Source of the DNA: DTU072 sp050309775
Lineage (GTDB): Bacteria; Bacillota; Clostridia; Christensenellales; DTU072
Direction of reading: 5' to 3'
NCBI GenBank assembly: GCA_050309775.1
Contig: JBNRMV010000014.1
Coordinates: 1-27,522 of the forward strand
Length of the DNA: 27,522 nt
Shown piece by piece: positions 1 to 9,074 of this stretch. The translations under genes and the position numbers were made by a program. Within the stretch, counting starts at the first letter, position 1; each line of letters begins with the position of its first letter. The notes below the pieces were generated by a model, which searched no databases, was not told the origin of the DNA, and worked only from the letters and a program-made list of their open reading frames with translations.

Positions 1-1
1 T

Positions 2-2275
2 GCAAGCAAGACTTTCAGCATAATTGCCAAAGACATAGCCGACGCTGAAATTACTCTTGAATATGACAGTGCGGAATATGACGGCACAGCTCAAGAACCC
101 GATGTCACATCAGCTAAGATAGACGGATTGGATATAACCTATACGGTAGCTTACAGCAACAACCCCAATGCCGGCACAGCCACGGTTACTATCACCGCCA
201 CCGGCAACTTCAGCGGCACTGCAAGCCAGACTTTCACCATAACCGCAAAAGACATAACGGACGCTGTTATTGCGCTTGAATATGACAGTGTGGCATATGA
301 CGGCACAGCCCAAGAACCCGAAGTGACATCAGCGAAGATAGACGGATTGGACATAACTTATACGGTAGCTTACAGCAATAACACCAATGTAGGCACAGTC
401 ACGGTAGCAATAACAGGTGCAGGCAATTATACAGGTACGGCAAACAAAAGTTTTGTCATAACAAGGCGAACTATTATTGTCACACCCACGGAAGGAATGT
501 CAAAATATCAAGGGCAGCCCGATTCGGAATTAACATATTCCCATAGCGGAAGCATAAACGGACAAACTGCCAAATTTGTCGGCGAACTTTCAAGAGAGGA
601 AGGAGAGTCTGTGGGGAGCTATTACATATACATAGGCAGCCTTGCCCTTGCCGATAACGGTGATTTTGTTGCCGCCAACTATTATTTGCAACTCTCAAGC
701 GAGGCAGTAACTTTCACCATAAAACCTTTGGAACAAATAGTCGGAGTGTACGGGATAAACAAAACCGGATATAGCTGGGGCGGCAACGCAGTTCCAAGCG
801 GCATAACGGTAGCAGGAACGCAGGCAGGCGACACAATACTATACAGTAAGGATAATACAACCTGGTATGCCGACCAAAGCAGCATCACATTCAATACAAG
901 CGGCGCTCATGCCGTGTATTACAAAGTTTCCAGACTCAATCACAATGACGCTGTCGGCATGGCTTTTATGCTGATAGAAGAGGCGTATTTGATAAGCGAT
1001 TTTGAAAATCAAACGATGCCTAACAATTTTATTGCCACAAGGAAGAGTATGACATGGACAGATAATGCCAGCCAGATAAGTTTTGTGCAATTTAACGACA
1101 GTACAATGGCGGCAACCTCATTTGCCTCAGGAATGAACGGCATATTGTTTAATGTCAGCGGAAAGCCCATAGGCGCAAATTATTTGGCAATAGATGTCTA
1201 TACATCGTCCTCATTGACTTATAATGAACAGCATTTTGTCTATACAAACAACAGACTGTCTTATGAACAAAGCTATTCGGGCGGCGTGACTACCGAAACG
1301 GTGGCGCGCACTATTTTTGTAAATTTATGGAAGATAAACAGTTCATACATATGGCAAAGCCTGCAACTGAATATATCCAGCGGTTCAGGCACTATATATT
1401 TTGACAATGTGCGCTATACTCAAAGCGCAGATGTGTTTATTGAGCCTGCACTTTCCAGCATGGATGTTCCTTATCTTATCAGCCCTGCAATAAATTCCAT
1501 CCAAAACGATAACACCCTGAAGTTCGTATGGCAAGCTGCTCCCAATGCGCAGCACTACAACTTGTATTTATATAGCCAATCGAATATGGAGGGGCTTATT
1601 GCTTCAATAACCGGGGTTACCAACTTAAACTGCAACATAGATTTATCGGCAGTAGGCACTCAAAAGGTTTATTGGGTCCTAAATACCGTATTGATTGACG
1701 GAAGTATTTCGCCTGTCAGACAAGGCTGGTTTAACAGAGTAACTCAGACATATGCCGAATTGGGAACAGTGCGCTTTCAGCAAGGAGATATTGACAATAT
1801 TCAGCGGAGCGACATAGACGGCAATTGGATAGACATGGCGGAGAGTGACCTTGTTTCATTATCTCCCAATGATACGGTTTATGCAACAGGGGTATGCGAG
1901 GATGAGCAGCTGACGGGAGTAAGACAAAATTTCGGCACAGGAGAATTGAGCGACAACTGCGCCGTTGCCGTGACGCTTAGCGCAGAAAACCCCGGCATTT
2001 ATTGGTACCGGGTGTGGGTTTACACCCAAAGCGGCAACCAAGAGTTGACAAGTTCTGCCGGAGTAGCCGTTGCGTTGAGCAAAACGGCGCAAACATTTTA
2101 TTTTGATTTGTCCTCAGCCAACGATAAGTCAGCTGTCACCGGTTATGCTGTACAAATAATGGGCAATGAGCATGCCGTTTATTTTCATGCTATGGGATTG
2201 GTAAAAATGCCTGTGGCGGCGGCTCAAAATACATACAACGAAGTTTTCACGACGGCGCCAAGAAAAGACAATTAA
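2..2275 (+). CDS. MBG/Ig-like repeat surface protein, C-terminal part (5' end outside window)
   Basis: The reading frame is open from the first bases of the window to the TAA at 2273-2275, so 757 residues are visible and the N-terminus is missing. Visible order: two near-identical 73-residue Ig-like repeats, an MBG-type domain (about nt 470-720), a short Ig-like segment (about 740-990), a jelly-roll-like carbohydrate-binding candidate (about 990-1425, ending in an FDNVRY motif), an Fn3-like segment (about 1440-1740), and a C-terminal domain (about 1756-2272) homologous to the end of the next protein. No LPXTG motif or C-terminal membrane segment is visible, so the anchoring mode is unknown. 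By family knowledge such modular proteins are extracellular adhesins or glycan binders; no catalytic motif was seen. It ends 34 nt before the SGNH hydrolase gene and is probably co-transcribed with it. Domain names rest on sequence reading only. Confidence 0.8.
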   Translation, partial: ASKTFSIIAKDIADAEITLEYDSAEYDGTAQEPDVTSAKIDGLDITYTVAYSNNPNAGTATVTITATGNFSGTASQTFTITAKDITDAVIALEYDSVAYDGTAQEPEVTSAKIDGLDITYTVAYSNNTNVGTVTVAITGAGNYTGTANKSFVITRRTIIVTPTEGMSKYQGQPDSELTYSHSGSINGQTAKFVGELSREEGESVGSYYIYIGSLALADNGDFVAANYYLQLSSEAVTFTIKPLEQIVGVYGINKTGYSWGGNAVPSGITVAGTQAGDTILYSKDNTTWYADQSSITFNTSGAHAVYYKVSRLNHNDAVGMAFMLIEEAYLISDFENQTMPNNFIATRKSMTWTDNASQISFVQFNDSTMAATSFASGMNGILFNVSGKPIGANYLAIDVYTSSSLTYNEQHFVYTNNRLSYEQSYSGGVTTETVARTIFVNLWKINSSYIWQSLQLNISSGSGTIYFDNVRYTQSADVFIEPALSSMDVPYLISPAINSIQNDNTLKFVWQAAPNAQHYNLYLYSQSNMEGLIASITGVTNLNCNIDLSAVGTQKVYWVLNTVLIDGSISPVRQGWFNRVTQTYAELGTVRFQQGDIDNIQRSDIDGNWIDMAESDLVSLSPNDTVYATGVCEDEQLTGVRQNFGTGELSDNCAVAVTLSAENPGIYWYRVWVYTQSGNQELTSSAGVAVALSKTAQTFYFDLSSANDKSAVTGYAVQIMGNEHAVYFHAMGLVKMPVAAAQNTYNEVFTTAPRKDN
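35..472 (+). repeat. Two tandem 219-bp coding repeats (73 residues each)
   Basis: Unit 1 runs from 35 to 253 and unit 2 from 254 to 472, both in frame in the MBG-type surface protein. Both encode the landmarks EYDS, YDGTAQEP, TSAKIDGLDITYTVAYSNN and a TAT/TVTV strand. The first 34 bases of the window match the end of unit 1 (221-253), so at least one more unit lies upstream. The 3' half of unit 2 has diverged more than its 5' half. Confidence 0.85.
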
Positions 2276-2309
2276 CTTGCGCGCAAAGTATACGGGAGAA
2301 ATACCTACA

Positions 2310-4715
2310 ATGAAAAAGGTTAACTCAAAAACTTTTATAATAAAAATTTTGGCGGTGACAATAATGATGACGCTTACTTTTATGGCTTTGTCAAGCTCAA
2401 CGACATTGTTCTCAAAAAATACGGCAGCAGCGCAATCTGCCGTTGAACTGAACAGACAAAAATCCGATTATGATGTGTTGCGCAGCTTGCTTATGAGTGA
2501 CCAACCTTTGGTTTGGACTTTTAACGGCTCCTCAACGACGGCTAACGGCGGACATTATTCAGGCAACACACGCAACTATATTGAAGTGCTTTCTGCCTTT
2601 TTGGCAACATACTATGGCAGAACCAATGATAGCATGTTTAACATTGCGGTGGGAGGATATACCGTCAATGATTTTTGGTATAATCAACCAAACGGCGCAG
2701 GCTCATTGCACCCCGATATAGCGTATATCAGCATCGGAAAGAATGATGCGGCTTATTTTATGTCAAATGACGGCAGCTATCATCATTCCGGAGCACAACC
2801 GCCTAAAAGCATGCTAAACCCCAATCTGATATACTTTAAGCAAAAGGTAGAAGCATTTATTGACCAAGCAAGGGAGGCAGGCGCATTGGTCATTTTGGGC
2901 GTTCCCAACAGCATGCACCAAAGTTTCGGCGCGCAAAGAGAGTATTATGAAAATTTTTACGCTCCCACCTTGCGAGCCATTGCAGCGAATAAAGGAGTGC
3001 TGCTTGTCGATTATTTGGCAAAATATCTGGAGGATACCTATGCCGCAGATAATTATTGGTTTAAGCCCGACAGAATGCATGTCAACGGATTGGGCTATCT
3101 GACGCTTGCCAATACACTGATAACCGATTTGGACTTGGACAAGCAAAACACGCTATATACCACATTGAACTATACCGCGCAGCGCAAGAAAATGAAGGCG
3201 CCATACTTTGAGCCGCTGGCGGCAATAGAGGATACCTATATCCATGAACCGGATACCCAAAAGCTGTCTCAGTCGGGATATGCCGCATATCAAAGAAACA
3301 ATCTTAAACAGTTGATGGACGCAAGTACGGCTGTCTTTTTGGGCGGAGACGCTACCGCAGGCGTGATGAGGGAGAGCGTTATCGAAAGAACTTTTTATCA
3401 ATATCTGTACAAAAACTGCGCTCCTGCGGCAAGTCTAAAGATGTGCGGCACAACGGCGCAGCTGGTGGGTAGGGTCTCCGAGATTGCCAACAACAGCGTA
3501 GTATTTTTCATGCCCGAAGTATATAACGGCGAGGGGCAAAAGGTCGAGCCGGACACAGCCTTATTCGAATCGCGTGTGCGCAACCTTTTGAATTTGCTTG
3601 CCGCTTCCAAAGGTTGTAAGGTGGTCTTAATGACGCCATTTCCGCAAAGAGATGCGCAAAAGAACGCTGATTTGGCAGAATATGTTGAAATTCTGTACTC
3701 CCTGTCGCAGCAAAAAGGCAGCGCATTGATTGATTTTTTCGGGTATGGCAATGCATTGGCAAATAAGAATGAAAACTTAATGAGAAATTGGACGGAAGAG
3801 AGCGGATTGCCCAATTATGTAGCGCATTTGGAAATGGCGAAATACATAGCGAAGTTTTTGAATATGAATGAACAAAGCGTCACTACTGCTGGCGGCGAAA
3901 GTCTGAATTTTACAAACCCGTCGGCGACTAGCGGACAAGAAAGGGACAACCTGACGCCGCAATATTCATTTCTTTCCGGGTCAAACGATACCGTTTTGTT
4001 CATGGTAGGCGAAATAGAAAGTATTTATCATGATGCCGGTATCGTATATACCAGCGTACACAACGGAAAGAGCCACAGAGTTTACGGTAAAGATTCTTAT
4101 GTAACCATAGAACACACAAGTACGGGGCAGTATACATTCGGTTCTTACGCAATCCGCGGAGAAAAGACGATATTTTTTAATGATATCACATATGAAATAA
4201 CCCAGCTGGACGAAGTTCAACACACGCCGCAATACACTATCCGCACTGATTTTCGGCCTGCGGATTATTCCAATTTAGAGTACAGAAATAATACGCACAG
4301 CAGTCAATGGGCGCCGTTAAATGAAGAAAATATTATAGAATTGGGCGGCGGCATAAATGCTGCCGAACTGACTGCGGCAAATGCAGGGCTGGTGGGCATA
4401 AAGTATAATTTCCCCGCAGGCGCGCTTATTCAGGACTACAACCGCATAGCGTTTACTGCAAGCGCAGAAAATGCAGAGTATTATGCATACCGCATTTGGT
4501 ATTATAAAAATGACGGCAGCTCTGAGGAATTGACGCCGGCGTCAGGAGTAAGCATATATCTTTCGGGCGCAGCGACGGCTTTTTATTTCGATATCAGTTC
4601 CATAAAGCCGTTATACCCCGATATAACAGCTTTTTCCATACAGTTCGCAAACACAAACCATTCGATAATGCTGCACAGCGTCGGAGTAATAGAAATGCCA
4701 ATATTTGGAGGTTAA
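2310..4715 (+). CDS. Secreted tandem SGNH hydrolase (GSS variant plus inactive SGNH-like domain)
   Basis: This 801-residue protein begins with a signal peptide (residues 1-42, basic start, hydrophobic core, AAAQS cleavage region). Residues 65-275 are an SGNH hydrolase domain: block I is FNGSS (G73-S74-S75, with Ser75 the likely nucleophile), block II Gly is at 115-116, block III is GKND with Asn145, and block V is D254-R-M-H257. Families of this type are acyl or acetyl esterases on carbohydrates. Residues 340-515 form a second SGNH-like domain in which the nucleophile block is GDA (Ala348) and the block V His aligns with Leu500, so it is probably catalytically dead. A beta-rich region (530-632) and a C-terminal domain (645-799) follow; the latter is shared with the preceding protein. 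I chose ATG 2310, preceded by GGGAG at 2294-2298, over an in-frame TTG at 2277 because the signal peptide starts there. The substrate is not known from sequence. Confidence 0.82.
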   Translation: MKKVNSKTFIIKILAVTIMMTLTFMALSSSTTLFSKNTAAAQSAVELNRQKSDYDVLRSLLMSDQPLVWTFNGSSTTANGGHYSGNTRNYIEVLSAFLATYYGRTNDSMFNIAVGGYTVNDFWYNQPNGAGSLHPDIAYISIGKNDAAYFMSNDGSYHHSGAQPPKSMLNPNLIYFKQKVEAFIDQAREAGALVILGVPNSMHQSFGAQREYYENFYAPTLRAIAANKGVLLVDYLAKYLEDTYAADNYWFKPDRMHVNGLGYLTLANTLITDLDLDKQNTLYTTLNYTAQRKKMKAPYFEPLAAIEDTYIHEPDTQKLSQSGYAAYQRNNLKQLMDASTAVFLGGDATAGVMRESVIERTFYQYLYKNCAPAASLKMCGTTAQLVGRVSEIANNSVVFFMPEVYNGEGQKVEPDTALFESRVRNLLNLLAASKGCKVVLMTPFPQRDAQKNADLAEYVEILYSLSQQKGSALIDFFGYGNALANKNENLMRNWTEESGLPNYVAHLEMAKYIAKFLNMNEQSVTTAGGESLNFTNPSATSGQERDNLTPQYSFLSGSNDTVLFMVGEIESIYHDAGIVYTSVHNGKSHRVYGKDSYVTIEHTSTGQYTFGSYAIRGEKTIFFNDITYEITQLDEVQHTPQYTIRTDFRPADYSNLEYRNNTHSSQWAPLNEENIIELGGGINAAELTAANAGLVGIKYNFPAGALIQDYNRIAFTASAENAEYYAYRIWYYKNDGSSEELTPASGVSIYLSGAATAFYFDISSIKPLYPDITAFSIQFANTNHSIMLHSVGVIEMPIFGG

Positions 4716-4717
4716 TC

Positions 4718-4749
4718 CTAACATTTACATATATCAATAAACATGTTAG
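4718..4749. repeat. 7-bp inverted repeat between SGNH gene and response regulator
   Basis: CTAACAT (4718-4724) and ATGTTAG (4743-4749) are perfect inverted copies separated by 18 A/T-rich bases. They fill the 48-nt gap before the response regulator start. There is no T-tract, so this is more likely an operator or weak hairpin than a terminator. Evidence is the symmetry only. Confidence 0.3.
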
Positions 4750-4763
4750 AATGAAAACGGAAT

Positions 4764-6080
4764 ATGAGAAAAGTAATTATTGTCGATGACGAGCCGTGGA
4801 TTCTTAGCGGACTAAAAAAAATGATAAACTTTCAAGCCTGCGGTTTTGAACCGATTACGGCTTCTTCGGGCTATGAGGCGCTGGAGTATCTGCAAAAAGA
4901 CCCGTTGGGTGTAGATTTGGTCATAACCGACATCAACATGCCGGGCATGAACGGGCTGGAACTTATCAAGAACATAAAAGAAATACGCTCTGACATAGAG
5001 ATTGTCATTCTTTCGGGGTACTGCGAATTTGAGTATGCGCGGCAGGGCATGCGGCTGGGGGCCAACGATTATGTGCTGAAGCCCGTAAACATAGCCGAAA
5101 TGGAAGCCTTGCTTTGTCGAATCAACAACAAACTTGATGTGTTTGAAGTAATCGCCGTTCCCGATTTTCCCGAAGGCAGTCAGTATTTTGCATTGATAGG
5201 CTCAGGAGAAGCGCTGCGCAACCTTGCTCGGTATGCCGTTTATGAATACGGCAACGAAACTGCATGCCTTATTGCCGTAAACAATGAGGAAGAAATGCTG
5301 CACATTCTCAACAACATTCCCAAAGGCGTACTTGTAGGCGCATCTTCATTGACGGACAAACCCGACATGCATAATGCTTTAATCAGGGAAGCCAGACTGG
5401 CGTTTTTGTCGCCTTTTATATACGGGGAACAAAAAGTATATGTCTATCGCCCGACAAACTTTGAAACGGCAAAAAGTATTACAAAATCCTTAATCAATAC
5501 ATATTCGCAAAATTATCAAAACATATTTGCCCTGCTGGAAAGCATGCCTGAAGAAACAATAAAAAATGAGCTGACAATAGAAGACCTTACACATATTTGG
5601 AACGGTATTGCGGCATTTTTTATCGGCAAGGAAACGCTTTCCTCAGGATTTAATTATTACAGCGCAGACGACCTTGCCGATGAATTCAAAACGCAAACAG
5701 CCATGTTTTCCTATATCTCAGAGGCAAGCAAGGACACTCCGGAAATATTTGACGACGACAAGCTGGGCAAGAGCTTTGCCAACATGTTGGTCTATATCAC
5801 AAACAATTATAACAAAGAGTTGTATCTGAAAGATTTGGCGCAGGAGTTTTATCTGAATATGACATATTGCTGCGACCTTTTCCGCAAGCACCTCAATATG
5901 ACTTTCCATGAATACCTTACGCAAATAAGAATGAAAAAGGCAAAGGAACTGTTGCTTTCGGGCGAATACACAGTCACCCAAATATCCGGAATGGTGGGGT
6001 ATATTGATAATTATTATTTTTCAAGAGTGTTTAAGAAATACTTTGGCGTGGCGCCAAAGAAGTTCAAAGAGAGCAAGTAG
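4764..6080 (+). CDS. AraC-type response regulator (YesN-like)
   Basis: 438 residues. Residues 1-120 are a receiver domain with the acidic pair D8-D9, phospho-acceptor D56 (in VITDINMP), S84, and the YVLKP motif with K106. Residues about 335-438 are an AraC-type double helix-turn-helix ending in GYIDNYYFSRVFKKYFGVAP, the usual signature of the second helix-turn-helix. The middle 200 residues match no domain I recognise. By family, phosphorylation by the downstream kinase lets it activate nearby promoters, often for sugar uptake and glycan-degrading genes. The sensor kinase starts 21 nt downstream, and the surrounding esterase and GH130 genes are the likely targets. The start lacks a strong Shine-Dalgarno, but the receiver fold begins immediately at MRKVIIVDDE, so the start is firm. 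Confidence 0.93.
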   Translation: MRKVIIVDDEPWILSGLKKMINFQACGFEPITASSGYEALEYLQKDPLGVDLVITDINMPGMNGLELIKNIKEIRSDIEIVILSGYCEFEYARQGMRLGANDYVLKPVNIAEMEALLCRINNKLDVFEVIAVPDFPEGSQYFALIGSGEALRNLARYAVYEYGNETACLIAVNNEEEMLHILNNIPKGVLVGASSLTDKPDMHNALIREARLAFLSPFIYGEQKVYVYRPTNFETAKSITKSLINTYSQNYQNIFALLESMPEETIKNELTIEDLTHIWNGIAAFFIGKETLSSGFNYYSADDLADEFKTQTAMFSYISEASKDTPEIFDDDKLGKSFANMLVYITNNYNKELYLKDLAQEFYLNMTYCCDLFRKHLNMTFHEYLTQIRMKKAKELLLSGEYTVTQISGMVGYIDNYYFSRVFKKYFGVAPKKFKESK

Positions 6081-6101
6081 AAAAACGGTTGGTAAAGGGG
6101 T

Positions 6102-7904
6102 ATGAGAAGCAAGAAAAGCGAAAAATTTGCAACCAGATTGGCGCATCAGCTATATTTGTCCGTCATAGTAATAATCATATCCTTTCTTGCGGGATTCTCT
6201 TTGCTTATTGCCGGTTCGTTTATGTTCATTTCTCAAAGTGAAAATGCCTATAATAACGCCATTATCGAGCAGATAAACAACACCTCTGAAGGGTTGCTTA
6301 TCTCCACAAAAAATGCCATAAGAGAGCTGGCATACTCCAAAGGCTTGCATGATTATTTAACACCGGAAACAGAGGGATATGACACAGACAAAATTAAAGC
6401 GTTGCAAAGTTTTGAGCGTGAAGCAAATTTATTGCTGGCGCATACCTCTGATATTGTCGCAATAATTATTCAAAATAATGCGGCGTCCGACATTGTGCGG
6501 GGCAACAGCAATTTTGACAACCATACTTTCAATAAAAATGTCGTGATAGACCCGGAAATAAAAGGGCATTATTTTTTAGCCCCGTATTATGACAACAGAC
6601 TTTACTGCCATTTGCTGCCCGTAATAATGCCTATATATTCCGACTATGACGATGAGGGCAAACAGACAAAACTGGGGGACGGCATATTACTGCTTGACTT
6701 TTCATTTTTTTATGACAGCGTAGACAGCCTCAAAGAAAACGCGTCAATAGACTTGTTTTTAATTGGTAAGAAAGGAGAGGTCGTTATAGGCAACCCAGAA
6801 GTGTATGCCAACCTGATTGCCGCTCAAACCTCTGAAACGGGGGAAAGACGCTTCAAATACAACGGAAAAAAACATGCCATTGCCGTCAGGCATGTGGATG
6901 TTGCCGACTATGATTCTGACTCGGTGTACAGCATTGTTGCGGTCTTAAGAAAAAGCGTATTATCAAAAAATATCATTTACCTTTTCACCATTGCCATAGC
7001 GTGTATGGTTCCGTCCATGGCGGTTATTTTCATTTCTTTCGGCAAAGCAAAGCGCAACATAGGTTATTCAATAGGCGAAATAAAGGAGTTCACCAAACAG
7101 ATTAGCGAAGTAAATTTCAAAAACCGCATGGATTACGCCCCGAACAGCGATTATCGCGGAATTTATGAAAATATAAATAAACTGCTGGACAAGTACATGG
7201 TCATTAGTGAAAACTTGGTCGAAAGCGAAAAGCTTAAAAATCAGGCGGAACTGAAAATGTTGAAAAGCCAAATTAACCCTCACTTTTTATTTAACACCTT
7301 AGAGTGCATCAGAGGCATATCTGCGGAATACGGCGCAACGCAAATTTCGGACATTGCTTATAGCATGGCGCAAATTTTGCGTTATTCTATTAGCGGAGGC
7401 AATTTTTCGACAATCAGCCAAGAATTGAACATTGTGCGTGACTATTTGCGCATAATGACCATCAGAACAGACAACAAGGTGCGTTTCAAAATAGATGTTC
7501 AGGAAGATATTTTGGAGTCGTCTATCATAAAAATGGCATTGCAACTTATGGTTGAGAACTGCTTCAAACACGGTACCAAACATAAAAATATGGATGAAAT
7601 AACCGTTTTGGGCAAAAAAGAAGATGATTTTATTGTTTTTGAAATATCCGACAACGGGTCGGGTCTTAGCCAAGAAGAGTTGCAGATATTACAAAACAAG
7701 ATATCCAAGTGCAGTCAAATAAGCGTTGAGGACTTGCGCAACTCTGAGAACCAACACAACGGCTGCCACGGCATGGGGCTGGTAAACATACAAAAACGCT
7801 TGCTATTATTGTATGGAGAAGGCTCTGAAGTCAGCGTGTCCGAAAGCAACGGCGGCGGGTTCAAAGTTACATTACGCTACCGGCTGAAACAGGGCAATTT
7901 ATAA
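6102..7904 (+). CDS. YesM-type sensor histidine kinase
   Basis: 600 residues, preceded by AAAGGGG. A membrane segment at about 17-43 is followed by an extracytoplasmic sensor region of about 245 residues, a second membrane segment at about 290-313, a HAMP-like linker and a His_kinase domain. The phosphorylated His is H394 in the motif NPHFLFNTLECIRG. The ATPase domain shows the N-box at N486 (LMVENCFKHG), the DNGSGLS G1 box and GMGLVNIQKRL as the G2 region. This is the LytS/YesM class paired with AraC-type regulators, commonly sensing oligosaccharides directly or through a solute-binding protein. The ligand cannot be read from the sequence. It probably phosphorylates the regulator encoded just upstream and controls this glycan locus. 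Confidence 0.93.
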   Translation: MRSKKSEKFATRLAHQLYLSVIVIIISFLAGFSLLIAGSFMFISQSENAYNNAIIEQINNTSEGLLISTKNAIRELAYSKGLHDYLTPETEGYDTDKIKALQSFEREANLLLAHTSDIVAIIIQNNAASDIVRGNSNFDNHTFNKNVVIDPEIKGHYFLAPYYDNRLYCHLLPVIMPIYSDYDDEGKQTKLGDGILLLDFSFFYDSVDSLKENASIDLFLIGKKGEVVIGNPEVYANLIAAQTSETGERRFKYNGKKHAIAVRHVDVADYDSDSVYSIVAVLRKSVLSKNIIYLFTIAIACMVPSMAVIFISFGKAKRNIGYSIGEIKEFTKQISEVNFKNRMDYAPNSDYRGIYENINKLLDKYMVISENLVESEKLKNQAELKMLKSQINPHFLFNTLECIRGISAEYGATQISDIAYSMAQILRYSISGGNFSTISQELNIVRDYLRIMTIRTDNKVRFKIDVQEDILESSIIKMALQLMVENCFKHGTKHKNMDEITVLGKKEDDFIVFEISDNGSGLSQEELQILQNKISKCSQISVEDLRNSENQHNGCHGMGLVNIQKRLLLLYGEGSEVSVSESNGGGFKVTLRYRLKQGNL

Positions 7905-8027
7905 AAGCGGATTTTGTTGAATACATAAAATATCGCAAAAAGAACCGAACAATTTTTATTTACTAACCTTATAAGAAGTATTACCATGATACTGAAATCT
8001 TATATTTTTGATGAAAAAGGATGACCC

Positions 8028-9023
8028 ATGTCAAACGAAAATAATACAATAAATGTCATAAGCCCGAATTGCAAAGATATGCCTTGGCAAATGCCGCAAG
8101 GCGATGAGTTGGTATGGCGGTATGACGCCAACCCCATTATTGACCGCAATCCCACTGCCTCTATTGCCAGGGTTTTTAACAGCGGCGTGTTGCCCTATCA
8201 GGACGGTTTTATCGGAGTATTCCGCGCAGACCACAAGGATATCATTCCTGACTTGCATTTGGGCAGAAGTAAGGACGGGTTGCACTGGGAAATAGAGGAT
8301 GACCCGATTGTATTTGTCGACAAAACAGGCAAAAGAATAAAATCAGATTATTCCTATGACCCTCGTCTTGTGCGAATAGACGACACTTATTACATAATTT
8401 GGTGTACAGATTTTTATGGACCGACATTGGGTTTGGCAAAAACAAAGGATTTTAAGGAGTTTATCCGTTTAAGCAATCCTTTCTTTCCTTATAATCGCAA
8501 CGGAGTGCTTTTCCCCCGCAAAATAGGCGGAGCGTATACGCTTTTGTCCCGTCCGTCTGACAATGGACATACTCCTTTCGGAGATATATTTTTATCCCGT
8601 TCCTACGATTTGGAATTTTGGGGTCAGCACGAAATGGTTATGCGCGCCGGGGGCAACTGGTGGCAAAGCCAAAAAATAGGCGCCGGAACCGTACCCATAG
8701 AGACCGACAAAGGCTGGTTGATGTTCTATCACGGCGTTACGCGTACCGCCAACGGAATGGTTTATTCAATAGGCGCCAGCTTGCACGATATTGACAACCC
8801 TGCCAAAGTGCTGTTGCGTGGGCGCGACTATATTCTGACGCCCGAACTGCCTTATGAAACGACAGGCTTTGTGCCCAATGTCTGTTTCCCATGCGCCTCT
8901 CTTTGTGACAAAGACGGCAGAATAAGTATTTATTATGGCGGAGCCGACACCACTTTGAATGTTTGTTTCACCACAGTTCAAAGAATGTACGATTATTTAT
9001 TAAAGAACAATTACAACTTTTAG
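8028..9023 (+). CDS. GH130 glycoside phosphorylase, UhgbMP-like (GH130_2 type)
   Basis: 331 residues, no signal peptide, so cytoplasmic; AAGGA precedes the ATG. It has the GH130 five-bladed propeller signature, including YDPRLVRI with the predicted general acid D111, NRNGVLFPRK, LSRPSDNGHTPFGDIF, KIGAG and FYHGV. Residues that bind phosphate in known GH130 phosphorylases appear conserved: R66, R157-N158, K216 and H235. That supports phosphorolysis rather than hydrolysis. The match to the UhgbMP/RaMP2 group suggests action on beta-1,4-linked mannosides (manno-oligosaccharides or Man-GlcNAc), giving mannose 1-phosphate. Exact substrate is inferred, not shown. The gene lies 123 nt after the kinase and 51 nt before the second SGNH gene, in one transcriptional direction. 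Confidence 0.9.
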   Translation: MSNENNTINVISPNCKDMPWQMPQGDELVWRYDANPIIDRNPTASIARVFNSGVLPYQDGFIGVFRADHKDIIPDLHLGRSKDGLHWEIEDDPIVFVDKTGKRIKSDYSYDPRLVRIDDTYYIIWCTDFYGPTLGLAKTKDFKEFIRLSNPFFPYNRNGVLFPRKIGGAYTLLSRPSDNGHTPFGDIFLSRSYDLEFWGQHEMVMRAGGNWWQSQKIGAGTVPIETDKGWLMFYHGVTRTANGMVYSIGASLHDIDNPAKVLLRGRDYILTPELPYETTGFVPNVCFPCASLCDKDGRISIYYGGADTTLNVCFTTVQRMYDYLLKNNYNF

Positions 9024-9074
9024 CAGCTTTTTTATAAGGCTCAGACCATAAAAGGCAAGGAGTAAGTATAGCTC

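Noticed and set aside
35..472. CRISPR-like array from repeats at the window start
   Set aside because: The 219-bp units are coding, contiguous and without spacers.
2277..2309. TTG start for the first SGNH protein
   Set aside because: It adds 11 residues before a normal signal peptide; ATG 2310 has a ribosome-binding site and begins the basic signal start.
7905..8027. Independent promoter or operator before the first GH130 gene
   Set aside because: A/T-rich sequence and a 5-bp inverted repeat (AGTAT/ATACT) are present, but no convincing -35/-10 pair was found.
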